From positions 1 to 64,000 of the forward strand of contig RXJG01000001.1 in the NCBI GenBank assembly GCA_003963365.1: a DNA stretch of 64,000 nucleotides, written 5' to 3'. Below, in pieces: positions 1-8,225 of this stretch. The notes under the pieces are model-generated. The model saw only the letters and a list, made by a program, of their open reading frames with translations, did no database searches and was not told the origin of the DNA. A program made the translations under genes and the position numbers. The stretch comes from Sphingobacteriales bacterium. GTDB taxonomy: Bacteria > Bacteroidota > Bacteroidia > Chitinophagales > Chitinophagaceae. How positions within the stretch are numbered: the first letter of the stretch is position 1; each line of letters starts with the position of its first letter.

Positions 1-336
1 TATTGTTCTGCAGTACCAATGCCAGGCAGATGTCTCACTTCGCTACGCTGCGTTCGACATGACGGGTAATTCATTAAGGCGTCATCCCACAGCACCATCG
101 AAGCGTCATTCCGACGCAGGAGGAATCCGCTGAAGACATGCACCGCTGTTCATTATTGTTCTGCAGTACTAATGCCAGGCAGATGTCTCACTTCGCTACG
201 CTACGTTCGACATGACGAAGTAATTGATCAAGGCGTCATTCTGCCGCACCATCCAAGCGTCATTCCGACGCAGGAGGAATCCGCCGAAAACATGCACTGT
301 TGCTGCTGATTGTACTGCAGTACTTCATTCCCGGCA
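1..336. repeat. Tandem pair of ~153-bp REP/MITE-like repeats plus a partial third unit
   Basis: Copy 1 begins at 1 and copy 2 at 154, both opening with tattgttctgcagtac and continuing in near identity. A shorter third start lies near 308 and contains the perfect palindrome GTACTGCAGTAC (312-323). Each unit carries two arms in opposite orientation: cgtcattccgacgcaggag and a segment ending cgctgcgttcgacatgac, whose complement resembles the first arm. The unit can therefore fold as a long imperfect hairpin. Such 'gtcattccgacg' elements are common intergenic repeats in Bacteroidota. This stretch of about 410 bases holds no convincing gene; the 68-aa track ORF at 224-430 merely reads through the repeat. 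A degenerate relative lies at 1668-1708. Confidence 0.8.
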
Positions 337-413
337 ACGTCCCGGCCATCATGCAGGTTCTTGGGGAAACGTTGCTGGAAAACAGGCTGCAGAGCTCACC
401 ATACTAAGATCAA

Positions 414-1424
414 CTAATTCAATTTTTTAAGATAGTCCAGTAATTTTTGTGCCTTCTCATTATCAAGCAATTTCACCTTATTGTATTGTTCCGTTAATTT
501 GGCTTTATTACCGAGGTTGTAATAGGCCAGTCCCATACCGTATTGCACACTGACATTGTTAGGTTCGAGCAGGGCTGCATTTTCATACACGGATAAAGCT
601 TCTGTAAATTGCTTATCGTTGAGGTAGGCATCGGCGAGGTATAAAAAAGCGGTGACGTCCCCGGGAGATAATTCGGTTGCTTTTTTGTAAGGAGCAATAG
701 CTTCATGGGGTTGACTATTGTTATAATAAACGTTACCCAGTTCAATATAAGCATCCACAAAGTCAGGCTTAAGTTCAATAGCCCTGTTTAATAGTTCCAA
801 TGCCTTATCCGTGAGGTTTTGATGATAATAAATAATTCCCAGTTCATATTGTGCATAGCCGTTAACAATACCCAGCTCTACTGCTTTTTCAAATTCATAT
901 TGCGCATCCGTTACCTGATTCAATTCTTTATAATCGAGCCCCAGGCGGTAATGGGTATCACTTTTTGTGGGATTGAGATCAATGGATTTAAGAAATGCTT
1001 TTACAGACTCTGCATATATTTTCTTACGGTAATGGGTTACACCCAGTTCAAAATAAGCCTGGCTGTTATTGGGGTCGTATTTGATAGCTTCCTGGTAGGC
1101 AGCAATACATTCGTTATACTTATCCAGGTAATCATAGGTATTGCCCAGCTGTATCCATGCGTCGACATAATCGGGTTTAACTTTTACGGCTTGCTGATAG
1201 TTCGTCATCGCCTCTTTGTAATTAGCCAGATTGTAATAACATAGCCCGATATTGTACCAGGCCGAATAATTGCCGGGTTCGGAGGCTGTTATCTGTTTAA
1301 AAGTAAGGATAGCCGCCTCGTATTCTTTATTATCAAATTGCTGTAATCCTTTGTCAAATAACGATTGAGTGGTGCCAATAAAATATTGGCAGATGAAGAA
1401 AAACAAAAGGGTTGTCTTTTTCAT
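414..1424 (-). CDS. Exported TPR-repeat protein
   Basis: A 336-residue protein with a Sec-type signal peptide (about residues 1-20, MKKTTLLFFFICQYF then a TTQS cleavage region). It is followed by roughly nine consecutive 34-residue tetratricopeptide repeats, recognisable from recurring A-W-x-x-L-G / Y-x-x-A / P-x-x motifs such as YNIGLCYYNLANYKEA. TPR solenoids bind partner proteins; no catalytic domain is attached, so the role is scaffolding in the periplasm or at the envelope, with the partner unknown. The ATG at 1424 gives a complete signal peptide and is accepted. It is transcribed away from the AAA ATPase at 1803. The neighbours give no functional clue. Confidence 0.85.
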   Translation of the reverse strand: MKKTTLLFFFICQYFIGTTQSLFDKGLQQFDNKEYEAAILTFKQITASEPGNYSAWYNIGLCYYNLANYKEAMTNYQQAVKVKPDYVDAWIQLGNTYDYLDKYNECIAAYQEAIKYDPNNSQAYFELGVTHYRKKIYAESVKAFLKSIDLNPTKSDTHYRLGLDYKELNQVTDAQYEFEKAVELGIVNGYAQYELGIIYYHQNLTDKALELLNRAIELKPDFVDAYIELGNVYYNNSQPHEAIAPYKKATELSPGDVTAFLYLADAYLNDKQFTEALSVYENAALLEPNNVSVQYGMGLAYYNLGNKAKLTEQYNKVKLLDNEKAQKLLDYLKKLN

Positions 1425-1667
1425 TGGAGTAAGTTTATATAAAGTTAATAATCAAAAATTGCTTTTTTCTGCATATTTACTGGCAAGAGCAAATTCTGTT
1501 GCCGGGAGGTTGCATGCGTTAAAACAATTTGCTTTAAATAACAAATCTTTAAGGGGGATTAACGGATAAAAACAAACGCCGGGCATAAATAAGTTTTTGC
1601 GGGTAGCATCTTATGCCGGCCATCCATATATCCTTCCTGTTTGCAGCAATGGAATCAGCTTCGGAAC

Positions 1668-1708
1668 TCATAGGCGTCCCCCCGCAGATGTCTCTATTCG
1701 TTCGATAT
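1668..1708. repeat. Degenerate copy of the REP-like element
   Basis: The segment gcagatgtctctattcgttc followed by gatatgaaggc aligns with the arm gcagatgtctcacttcgct...gttcgacatgacg of the 1-336 repeats, with several substitutions and a short deletion. Only one arm is recognisable. It is most simply a decayed single-arm copy of the same family. Confidence 0.5.
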
Positions 1709-1754
1709 GAAGGCACTTTTCTTTTAACAGGAAAGACAGCAGCCGGTAAAATAA

Positions 1755-1787
1755 CTAACTTGTTAGTGTAAATAATTTAATCACTAA
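1755..1787. promoter_or_regulatory. Palindromic region upstream of the AAA gene
   Basis: CTAACTTGTTAG (1755-1766) is a 5-bp inverted repeat around TT. The overlapping TTAGTG (1764-1769) pairs with CACTAA (1782-1787) across 12 nt. The two symmetric elements lie 16-48 bp before the AAA start codon, where an operator or a leader hairpin could act. There is no matching second site in the window, so regulation is inference only. Confidence 0.3.
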
Positions 1788-2321
<534 letters not shown>

Positions 2322-2444
2322 TCTTTGCGAGGCAACCCAGGTATAACTGGCGGGGAGCAGGTTTTTAGTGTTGAAAGTTAAATAATGCCTGTTGCATGAA
2401 AAGACATTTTACAATGAACCATTAACCAAAAACCAGGCGAAGCC

Positions 2445-2519
2445 GTGCACAACCTTACAGAAAAAGCAAAAGGACTTTGGAATAAGTTAACAGGAGACGG
2501 GAAAGAGGAAAAAAAATAA
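2445..2519 (+). CDS. Possible 24-residue micro-protein
   Basis: A GTG-initiated frame encodes a lysine-rich amphipathic peptide containing EKAKGLWNKLTG and ends at TAA (2517-2519), only 13 bp before a perfect terminator stem. The composition looks like the start of CsbD-like or other small stress peptides, but it is too short to assign. The frame is closed upstream by TGA a few codons before the GTG, so it cannot extend much. Support is the placement before the terminator and peptide-like composition. It could equally be the 3' tail of a decayed gene. Confidence 0.3.
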   Translation: MHNLTEKAKGLWNKLTGDGKEEKK

Positions 2520-2532
2520 TTGACAGGAAAAT

Positions 2533-2570
2533 AAAATGGTTCGTATTACAGTACGAACCATTTTTTATTA
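2533..2570 (+). terminator. Intrinsic terminator downstream of the AAA/micro-ORF unit
   Basis: A perfect 13-bp stem, AAAATGGTTCGTA pairing with TACGAACCATTTT, closes a 6-nt loop (ttacag) and is followed by more T-rich sequence. The A-tract on the left arm makes it potentially bidirectional. Confidence 0.8.
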
Positions 2571-2736
2571 TACCCATTTAACAGCCGGTAACCGGGCATC
2601 CTTCCTGCTGCCGGCTTGCCTTTAACAATAGTTTGTACCGGGTTTACTTTTATCTTTTATATTTTCTCCCGATCTTGGTAAAGCAATCATATAACAAGAA
2701 CAACGTTATATAATCCGTACACTTAACAGCAACCCT

Positions 2737-3726
2737 ATGGTAAAAAATTTACTCCACCTGGTTTATGGTTGTATTATACTGGCAGCTTGTAACGCATCTT
2801 CCCGCAATGTTGTCCGTTCATTTAATCGCAACACGATCACCGATACTTTTACTGTTACTGCAGCCATAGATTCCAGTTCGCATGATTTTGATACGATGAC
2901 GATAGCAGGTAAAACAGCCGCCTCTCTGCTGGACCTGCCGGTTACACAAGATGGGGCCATCATCCTGTCACCCGGTTTTTATGAGGCCGATTTTAAAAGC
3001 TATTGCCTGCAGCCCGGCACACCCGATCCCTCTTCAAGAGATGCATACGGGCAGCAGGTGTTAAATACGTATCACCGGGATATTGTGGAAACTGCCCTGC
3101 GCCAGTCATTAATAAAAACGGACCTGGATCAAAGAAATATTCAGTTACTGTTGTGGTCAATAGTAAGTGGTTCCAGTTTTGACCGGCTTTCGCCTGAAGT
3201 ACAGCAAACCGCCGGGCAATTGCTTACCCGCAAACAAATATTTGAACTGAGAGGAGGAGTAACAGGTATGATCAAAAGGATGACAAATTATATCCCGAAT
3301 AACTCTGGTGATATGGCAGCCATAAAAGGGCTTTTTGAAAAAGGCGCTAATTCTTATGAAGCATTTGAAAAAATAGCTGTGCGGCATGAACCATCTATCA
3401 TAACGGATCCCAATTACCGCCGGGATCAGTGGAACTGGCAGCCCGGTGGATATTTTCTCCGTTACTATCCTGCGAGCTATAAACAGTTAAAGGTGCAGGT
3501 GTATGTACCGGCGAATGTAACCAGTGCAGCTGCAATAGCTGCAGGAAAATATTTATTGTTTGATCCTGTATTATTGATGGCGGCACCCGCCAATTCCAAT
3601 GCACAGCACCTGGGAATAGGCGCTCCCGTTATTGGGATTTTGCGTAAAGTGATACAGGTAAATACCAACGGACCAAAATTACCCAAGCCTAAAACCACTG
3701 CTAAAAGCCCGAAGGCTATTTCATAA
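2737..3726 (+). CDS. Lipoprotein of unknown function
   Basis: A 329-residue protein whose N-terminus carries a lipoprotein signal with lipobox LAAC (about residues 15-18), so the mature protein should be anchored to a membrane through Cys18. The body is soluble and has no motif I can assign. The middle contains a segment like those in Bacteroidota envelope proteins that begin with YCLQPGTPDPSS and later have IQLLLWSIVSG. The C-terminus is basic and proline-rich (PKLPKPKTTAKSPK), a low-complexity tail. It stands alone, convergent with the AlgH-like gene, and no operon partner is visible. Confidence 0.75.
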   Translation: MVKNLLHLVYGCIILAACNASSRNVVRSFNRNTITDTFTVTAAIDSSSHDFDTMTIAGKTAASLLDLPVTQDGAIILSPGFYEADFKSYCLQPGTPDPSSRDAYGQQVLNTYHRDIVETALRQSLIKTDLDQRNIQLLLWSIVSGSSFDRLSPEVQQTAGQLLTRKQIFELRGGVTGMIKRMTNYIPNNSGDMAAIKGLFEKGANSYEAFEKIAVRHEPSIITDPNYRRDQWNWQPGGYFLRYYPASYKQLKVQVYVPANVTSAAAIAAGKYLLFDPVLLMAAPANSNAQHLGIGAPVIGILRKVIQVNTNGPKLPKPKTTAKSPKAIS

Positions 3727-3742
3727 GAGGAATGTTTATTAA

Positions 3743-4204
3743 TTAATAGTTGTTAAAAACTTCCTGTGGCAAGGCAGGGGTTAGCTGCCAGTTGCTTTCT
3801 GCTATCTCTGCTTCCAGTTCACCTGTATTCCAACCGCAATAGCCAATGAAAAGTTTGATTTGAGATGTTGATATAGCTCCTTCGCCCAGGGCTGAAATAG
3901 CCTGGCTAAAGTTTCCACCGAGATAAATGCCGTTGCTTATGGGAGTTCCTTCTTCAATTAAATCAGGGCGGATATGAATAACGAAAATATGCTCTTTATC
4001 CACCGGTCCTCCTTCATATAGCGGTATAGATTTACAGTGTTTAAATTCCTCCAGTTGATTAAGGAAGTGGCCGGATGGTTTATTGAATACAAATCCCGCG
4101 GCACCCTTTTCATCATGTTCAGTAATAAATATACTGGCCCCTGTAAAAAACGGATCATCCATTGAGGGGGTCGCCTTAATTATATGGCCATGTAGTGATT
4201 GCAT
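3743..4204 (-). CDS. YqgE/AlgH (UPF0301) family protein, short C-terminus
   Basis: A 153-residue protein matching the YqgE/AlgH family. The N-terminus has the family pattern of 'G.ll.A.p.m.dp.F...V.li.eHd..GA.GfvlN.p' (FFTGASIFITEHDEKGAAGF), followed by LYEGGPV and, near the end, FIGYCGWNTGELEAEI. The family's biochemical role is not established; AlgH has been linked to alginate regulation in Pseudomonas. Usual length is about 180-190 residues. Here the protein stops about 15 residues after the GW.xGqLe.E motif, so the C-terminal helix is missing. The next convergent gene ends only 17 bp away, suggesting loss of the 3' end by rearrangement or natural shortening. Confidence 0.85.
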   Translation of the reverse strand: MQSLHGHIIKATPSMDDPFFTGASIFITEHDEKGAAGFVFNKPSGHFLNQLEEFKHCKSIPLYEGGPVDKEHIFVIHIRPDLIEEGTPISNGIYLGGNFSQAISALGEGAISTSQIKLFIGYCGWNTGELEAEIAESNWQLTPALPQEVFNNY

Positions 4205-4383
4205 AAAAAATCACTGCAATGTTAATTATAATAGTCAATGTTCAAAAAGGTTTTACAATAACAAGTGGGTGGTGAGTCCTCAATCATCAGTCGTCAATGG
4301 TCTGCTGTATTAACATCATGCTAACCCTGCAATTATTTTTCCTCTCTTAACTTTAAATCAATTTATTTATTAAAACACAGTAT

Positions 4384-4743
4384 ATGAAACCAGTTGTAAT
4401 CGCATTACTCCTATTAATTGCTGCACCCGTTTTTGCACAGGATACTACTAAAATTGAACAGTATTGCGGACTGATTCTTCGTCCCAGGGCATTTTCCAAT
4501 AAGGTTAATATTGAATTGGATTTTGGCGAAACCCGGAGGGCTTTTACAGATAACCGCCTGAGAGATGAAATAACAGGTAAGCTTAAAACCTTTAATACAC
4601 TGGTTGATGCCATGAATTATATGGGACAGCAGGGATGGGTATTGATCAATGCTTTCCCTTCAGAACATAACGGCACCAGCATTTACTTTGAATTCTTCTT
4701 TAAAAAACAATTCAATAAAAAAGATATCCAGGAAGATAAGTAG
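4384..4743 (+). CDS. Small exported protein of unknown function
   Basis: A 119-residue protein with a clear Sec signal peptide (MKPVVIALLLLIAAPVFAQ, cleavage after FAQ). The mature part of about 100 residues contains the segment VDAMNYMGQQGWVLINAF, which resembles the 'L..lg.eGWelv' core of DUF4177-like small domains, but no family assignment is safe. It ends in a charged tail. Its promoter must lie in the 180-bp divergent spacer shared with the AlgH-like gene. Periplasmic location is inferred from the signal alone. Confidence 0.7.
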   Translation: MKPVVIALLLLIAAPVFAQDTTKIEQYCGLILRPRAFSNKVNIELDFGETRRAFTDNRLRDEITGKLKTFNTLVDAMNYMGQQGWVLINAFPSEHNGTSIYFEFFFKKQFNKKDIQEDK

Positions 4744-4803
4744 ATCATATGCTGTTTACCGGTGTTGTTTATCTCACATCGCCGGTTGTCCATTGCCTTT
4801 GAT

Positions 4804-5319
4804 CTATACAAACAACATTATCAACACCAGTATTGCACCTGCCAGTGTAAAATATAGTCCTTTTTTAAAAATACTGGTGGAAGGCATAAACATCCAGAAA
4901 GAAGAGATTACAAAGAATAACAATGAAACTCCAAAAAACACATTGAGATAAAACAATGGGTCTTTGGTAGTGGCTTTGTGCAATTTGGTGAGTTTATCCA
5001 AAGCATTTGGTAATGTCTTAATGGTATAGTTAACAGCCCCCGTTTCAGTATTATAAGTTCCCTGTTTAAAGTTTTGTATTGCTCCATTGCTGGATTCAAA
5101 CTTTAGGTCACGCATACGAATGGCCTGCCCCAGCTGTTCGGCAGTAAGGCCGGGTTTTAACTGATCGCTCATTTTCTTTTCCTGTTTGAGGAAATCAGTA
5201 GTACGAAAGATCATTATTACTCCACTAAGGGCATAGATGGCCATAATGCCAGCCAGGAAAAAACCAAGGTAACGGTGCCAGATACGCATAGTGTTGTGAA
5301 CGGTTGCTTTTGTGCTCAT
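4804..5319 (-). CDS. PepSY-associated membrane protein
   Basis: A 171-residue integral membrane protein. TM1 (about residues 13-38) starts with RIWHRYLGFFLAGIMAIYALSGV, the signature of PepSY-associated TM proteins. A periplasmic domain of about 80 residues follows, and two C-terminal TM helices (about 120-143 and 150-170). PepSY-TM proteins occur next to siderophore receptors and ferric reductases and are thought to act in envelope electron transfer or protease inhibition. Here there is no receptor gene beside it, so the role stays open. It is shorter than the four-helix members of the family (over 350 residues), corresponding to the small single-domain type. Confidence 0.75.
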   Translation of the reverse strand: MSTKATVHNTMRIWHRYLGFFLAGIMAIYALSGVIMIFRTTDFLKQEKKMSDQLKPGLTAEQLGQAIRMRDLKFESSNGAIQNFKQGTYNTETGAVNYTIKTLPNALDKLTKLHKATTKDPLFYLNVFFGVSLLFFVISSFWMFMPSTSIFKKGLYFTLAGAILVLIMLFV

Positions 5320-5473
5320 CAGTAGTTTTTATTTGTTTACAAAGGAAGGGAAATCAATCCTCCTGTGAGACGCAAACGGGAAAAAGATTTTTCAAAAAAA
5401 GGAAAATATGTTTGTGCCCGTTTATAGGTTTAGTAGTTTAAGGGTTTAAAGTTGGTTATTTTAAAGGAATAGT

Positions 5474-6190
5474 TTACCGGATATCGTTTTCTGATGGAAT
5501 TGGCAGATCAATTTTTAACGGAGAAAAATATTTTTCTTTCACCTGGTTATAAAACCAAATTACATCAGCCCTGTCTGTATGACCATGTGTATCGGCCAGC
5601 TTAAATAACAAAAGATACAGGAACCCGGCACCTGGAGTAATATGAACTTTCCGGCTGATGTATTTTAGTTTTTCTGCACCTGGTTCTTCACCGTTTTGTA
5701 AATAGGTGCGGTACATACCATAAGAAATATCATGAAGCTCCACAGTACGATAAATAGTATTTTGCTGCTGGGGAAAAGGAATAAGATCAGCGCCTATTAT
5801 TTCCATAGTGGCCATTTGTCCAACAATGCCATGCCGCAGATGGGCCGCTTTGCCTGTTAATGGATGTGGTATTACTTCAGTTTTATCTTCGGCTATCTTT
5901 CCTATATCATGTAACAGTGCAACGATCATCAGCTCTTTGCGCATGAGTGTTTTACTGAGTTTTAATTTTTTTATCAGTTGAAACATGGCGCCATAGAAAC
6001 CTTCTTCCGGATGATCAAATACTTCCTGCACATTTTGATACACCGCTTCCAGGTGATGGGTAAGCATTACACCACTTTCATTGTCATGATGACTATCAAC
6101 CATACGGGATGCTTTCTTCCACCAGTTGGAGTGGCGGATTTTATCTTCCAGCACAGCAAGATTAAAACTTATAGGCTCCACAATGTGCAT
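5474..6190 (-). CDS. HD-domain hydrolase
   Basis: A 238-residue cytoplasmic protein with an HD metal-dependent phosphohydrolase fold. A histidine of the first motif lies in LTHHLEAVYQNV (about 44-55), the central HD pair in MIVALLHDIGKIAEDK (about 88-103), a further conserved histidine in LRHGIVGQM, and a late Asp in LLFKLADTHGHTDR (about 200). These residues bind one or two divalent metals. The substrate cannot be predicted: relatives hydrolyse nucleotides or cyclic dinucleotides, and this one lacks the GYP motif of HD-GYP phosphodiesterases. It is a single gene, with the tandem repeat at 6260 upstream. Confidence 0.8.
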   Translation of the reverse strand: MHIVEPISFNLAVLEDKIRHSNWWKKASRMVDSHHDNESGVMLTHHLEAVYQNVQEVFDHPEEGFYGAMFQLIKKLKLSKTLMRKELMIVALLHDIGKIAEDKTEVIPHPLTGKAAHLRHGIVGQMATMEIIGADLIPFPQQQNTIYRTVELHDISYGMYRTYLQNGEEPGAEKLKYISRKVHITPGAGFLYLLLFKLADTHGHTDRADVIWFYNQVKEKYFSPLKIDLPIPSENDIR

Positions 6191-6259
6191 AGGGTGTAAA
6201 ATTACAAAACTAGTTGGTTAGCAGGAGGTGTTGTGAATGGTGAATAATGAATGGTGAAT

Positions 6260-6291
6260 AGTCAATGGTCAATGGTCAATGGTCAATGGTT
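6260..6291. repeat. Short tandem heptamer repeat
   Basis: The heptamer GTCAATG is repeated four times in perfect tandem (6261-6288), flanked by looser variants (gaatggtgaataatgaatgg). It sits in the 233-bp spacer between the HD gene and the lipoprotein gene, upstream of the HD gene. Such slipped-strand repeats can vary in copy number. An effect on the HD gene promoter is possible but unproven. Confidence 0.75.
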
Positions 6292-6423
6292 GATGTTTAA
6301 AATGAAACAGGTAAAAAACAGGGTTTAAATAAACGGTCATCCATTAAACAATTAAAACCAATAACCAGTAACTAACAACCAGCAACCCTGTTCTGCCGGG
6401 TATTTGAGGAGGTAGTTACCCGT

Positions 6424-7737
6424 TTATTTTTCAAATTCAACAATATAATACGACATATAATCGCTTTTTTCCGGGCGGATGTTTTTAATAAAGAGTCTTG
6501 CTTTTTTGCCTAAGCGTAAACAGGTATTTTTTGCTTTCATATCTTCTTCTGTATTCATGGGTTGTAAGGAGGGATACCACAGAAAATAATTAGGCCGGTC
6601 AAACAGCAGTTTGGGTGTTGTCCAGTCCTGCGAATGAAGCGCCTCGCCAAGGTCTTTGTGCTGGTTAAAGGAAATATGCACACTGCTGCCTGCCCATGAT
6701 GGCCCCGTAGCTTTACCCATCAGCATTACCCAGCAATTTAAATAAGTGTTCCAGCTAACAGAAGGCCCCCAGTAAAAACCACCACCGGGAGAAGAACAAG
6801 GCCCTCCACCATTTGAAGTGGGGATTTGCAGTGATGCAATGGGTTTGCCAATGCCATCATAAGGAACAGTAAATTCTTTTCCATCCCATCGTTTTGCTTT
6901 TCCTTCCGGATTATCTAAATCACTTAATTTTATACGGGCCACACTAATGCACTGACCTTCCATTTCTTTTTTTGCATCATATGTTTTTTCATCATATACA
7001 CCGGGGTAACCATATTCACCATAAAACAAATACAGGTAATCGCCGCTTACTACAGCCGATGGGTCACCCACACCACCGGCAAATGTTTTAGAAATGTTCA
7101 CCGGTCTTAGTATTAATCTTGGCTGGTAATCTTCCAGGAAAATTCCTTTATATTCCCAGCTCCATCCACCATTCGTTGATTTCATAATACCGATACGGCA
7201 AACAGCGGCAGAAGATGTGGGGCCGGTTAATCCTTCGGGCCATTTATCTTTTTTGTATCCTTTACCGGTAGCGCTGTCATACGGAAGATTTTCGGGATAA
7301 TTTTCATTGTGATAAACGGCGTATAATGTTTTGCCTGTTGCATCCGTATTATCCTGGTAAATGGTTTCAAACCAGATGGCGCCACGTAACCCTTTTGCTC
7401 CCGGTGGTGCGTTGGGTGGAAGTGACGGTTCAATAAAACCTTTGGCCGGGGTGGCAAATGCTTCGTCAGGATTTTTACCGCTGGCAAATTTTAAATCTCT
7501 TGCATCACCCCAAAAAAAATCTTCGCCGTATTTGCCGGGGAATATGCGAAAAGTATCTCCAATCCATGCTTCAGCCATATTACAATCCACAAAATTGTTG
7601 AAGTGAAAAGTATCTGCCGGTATTAATTTAAAGGAAGGGTTAAAACTGGTTTTATTTTTTCCTGTTTCATTATTACAGCCTATAAAAATTTCCAAAGCAA
7701 ACAACAAACAAATAACAGCAGATGATATCCCGTTCAT
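6424..7737 (-). CDS. Lipoprotein with probable beta-propeller fold
   Basis: A 437-residue protein with a lipobox ending in Cys21 (FIGC) after a hydrophobic signal, so it is probably membrane-anchored. The body is rich in Gly/Trp/Tyr with repeated strand-turn motifs: STNGGWSWEYKG resembling an Asp-box, GDPSAVVSGDYLYLFYGEYG, and GPSVSWNTYLNCWVMLMG. This pattern is typical of five-bladed propeller glycosidase-like proteins (DUF4185 or GH43/sialidase-like). I cannot place catalytic carboxylates with confidence. A role in binding or hydrolysing extracellular glycan is inferred. It stands alone and is transcribed away from the Crp/Fnr gene. Confidence 0.65.
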   Translation of the reverse strand: MNGISSAVICLLFALEIFIGCNNETGKNKTSFNPSFKLIPADTFHFNNFVDCNMAEAWIGDTFRIFPGKYGEDFFWGDARDLKFASGKNPDEAFATPAKGFIEPSLPPNAPPGAKGLRGAIWFETIYQDNTDATGKTLYAVYHNENYPENLPYDSATGKGYKKDKWPEGLTGPTSSAAVCRIGIMKSTNGGWSWEYKGIFLEDYQPRLILRPVNISKTFAGGVGDPSAVVSGDYLYLFYGEYGYPGVYDEKTYDAKKEMEGQCISVARIKLSDLDNPEGKAKRWDGKEFTVPYDGIGKPIASLQIPTSNGGGPCSSPGGGFYWGPSVSWNTYLNCWVMLMGKATGPSWAGSSVHISFNQHKDLGEALHSQDWTTPKLLFDRPNYFLWYPSLQPMNTEEDMKAKNTCLRLGKKARLFIKNIRPEKSDYMSYYIVEFEK

Positions 7738-7876
7738 GATGCAAACAATTGAAATTTGAATATAAGAAGTTTTTGAATCATTGGATGAAAGGCAGGGGGA
7801 AAGGGCATACCGTTCGTCGAGTTTTTACTACAAAGTGACTATAAAAAAACAGACAGGTTTTTGATTCATCAACCTA

Positions 7877-7909
7877 TAAAAATGGCCCGCTGGCAGGGGC
7901 TATTTTTGC
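7877..7909. terminator. Hairpin with A/T flanks, bidirectional terminator-like
   Basis: AAAAATGGCCC pairs with GGGCTATTTTT (11 bp, one G-T pair) around a loop of about 8 nt. Flanking A and T tracts make it a possible terminator in both directions. No upstream plus-strand gene ends here, so it may instead be part of an RNA. Confidence 0.5.
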
Positions 7910-8042
7910 GTCTCAATACTCTTGAAAACAATGATTACCTCTGGATTCAACATATTGCCCTGTGAAAAAACCCTTTTACAATAATCCAGTACCCATCCCG
8001 CATTAAGTAACCCATCGAGACTCCTGCTTGCAGGAGTTTTTG
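7910..8042 (+). ncRNA. Candidate small RNA ending at an intrinsic terminator
   Basis: A plus-strand terminator at 8020-8041 has no plus-strand gene ahead of it: the nearest upstream gene is on the other strand and starts at 7737. Something transcribed rightward must therefore stop there. The simplest reading is a small RNA of about 100-200 nt starting between 7800 and 7930. It may carry the peptide frame 7931-7984 (MITSGFNILPC...). I could not match the sequence to 6S, SRP RNA or a riboswitch, and no clear TAnnTTTG promoter is visible, so this is a hypothesis. Confidence 0.25.
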
Positions 8043-8044
8043 AT
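8020..8044 (+). terminator. Intrinsic terminator upstream of the Crp/Fnr gene
   Basis: ACTCCTG and CAGGAGT form a 7-8 bp GC-rich stem around a 2-4 nt loop, followed directly by TTTTTGATTTTAT. The T-run lies on the plus strand, so it terminates rightward transcription before the Crp/Fnr promoter. Confidence 0.7.
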
Positions 8045-8173
8045 TTTATATCTTCATATACAGGCTGTGCCCGGCAGGATTATGGGATACCTTTTAGTTG
8101 CATGGTAATGTATGCGACAATAATAGCCTTTTAACTTTTACTGTTATTATCTTCTTTATATTTAACACATCTC

Positions 8174-8202
8174 TTGTATTCATTTTTTAAATTGTAACTT
8201 TC
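8174..8202 (+). promoter_or_regulatory. Candidate Bacteroidota-type promoter for the Crp/Fnr gene
   Basis: TTG (8174-8176) and TAACTTTC (8195-8202) are 18 nt apart, close to the Bacteroidota -33 TTG / -7 TAnnTTTG arrangement with one mismatch in the last base. The predicted transcript start near 8209 gives a leader of about 17 nt to the ATG at 8226. Confidence 0.35.
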
Positions 8203-8225
8203 TTTGCCAATCAAAACCGGGAAAA

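Larger units (their letters stand above)
2322..2736. other. Intergenic region with micro-ORF and terminator
   Basis: This 415-bp gap between the AAA gene and the lipoprotein gene contains a possible 24-codon reading frame (2445-2519) and a strong intrinsic terminator (2533-2564). The remainder up to 2736 is AT-rich and should hold the promoter of the lipoprotein gene. No other coding sequence is visible, and no recognisable lid domain of the preceding ATPase is found in any frame. Confidence 0.5.
7738..8225. other. Long divergent intergenic region with two terminator-like hairpins
   Basis: These 488 bp between divergent genes contain two stem-loops (7877-7907 and 8020-8041), a potential RNA between them, a 17-codon open frame (7931-7984), and a promoter-like pair just before the Crp/Fnr gene. 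Terminators inside a divergent promoter region are unexpected unless something is transcribed between them. Details are listed under the individual features. Confidence 0.5.

Noticed and set aside
224-430. 68-aa ORF in the 5' repeat region
   Set aside because: It reads through the REP-like repeat, has no protein-like features, and overlaps the end of the TPR gene.
819-1244. 141-aa plus-strand ORF
   Set aside because: Antisense shadow of the TPR gene; hydrophobic composition is created by the reverse-complemented TPR codons.
6260-6291. CRISPR-like repeats
   Set aside because: A seven-base perfect tandem without spacers is a simple sequence repeat; no CRISPR array or cas gene exists in the window.
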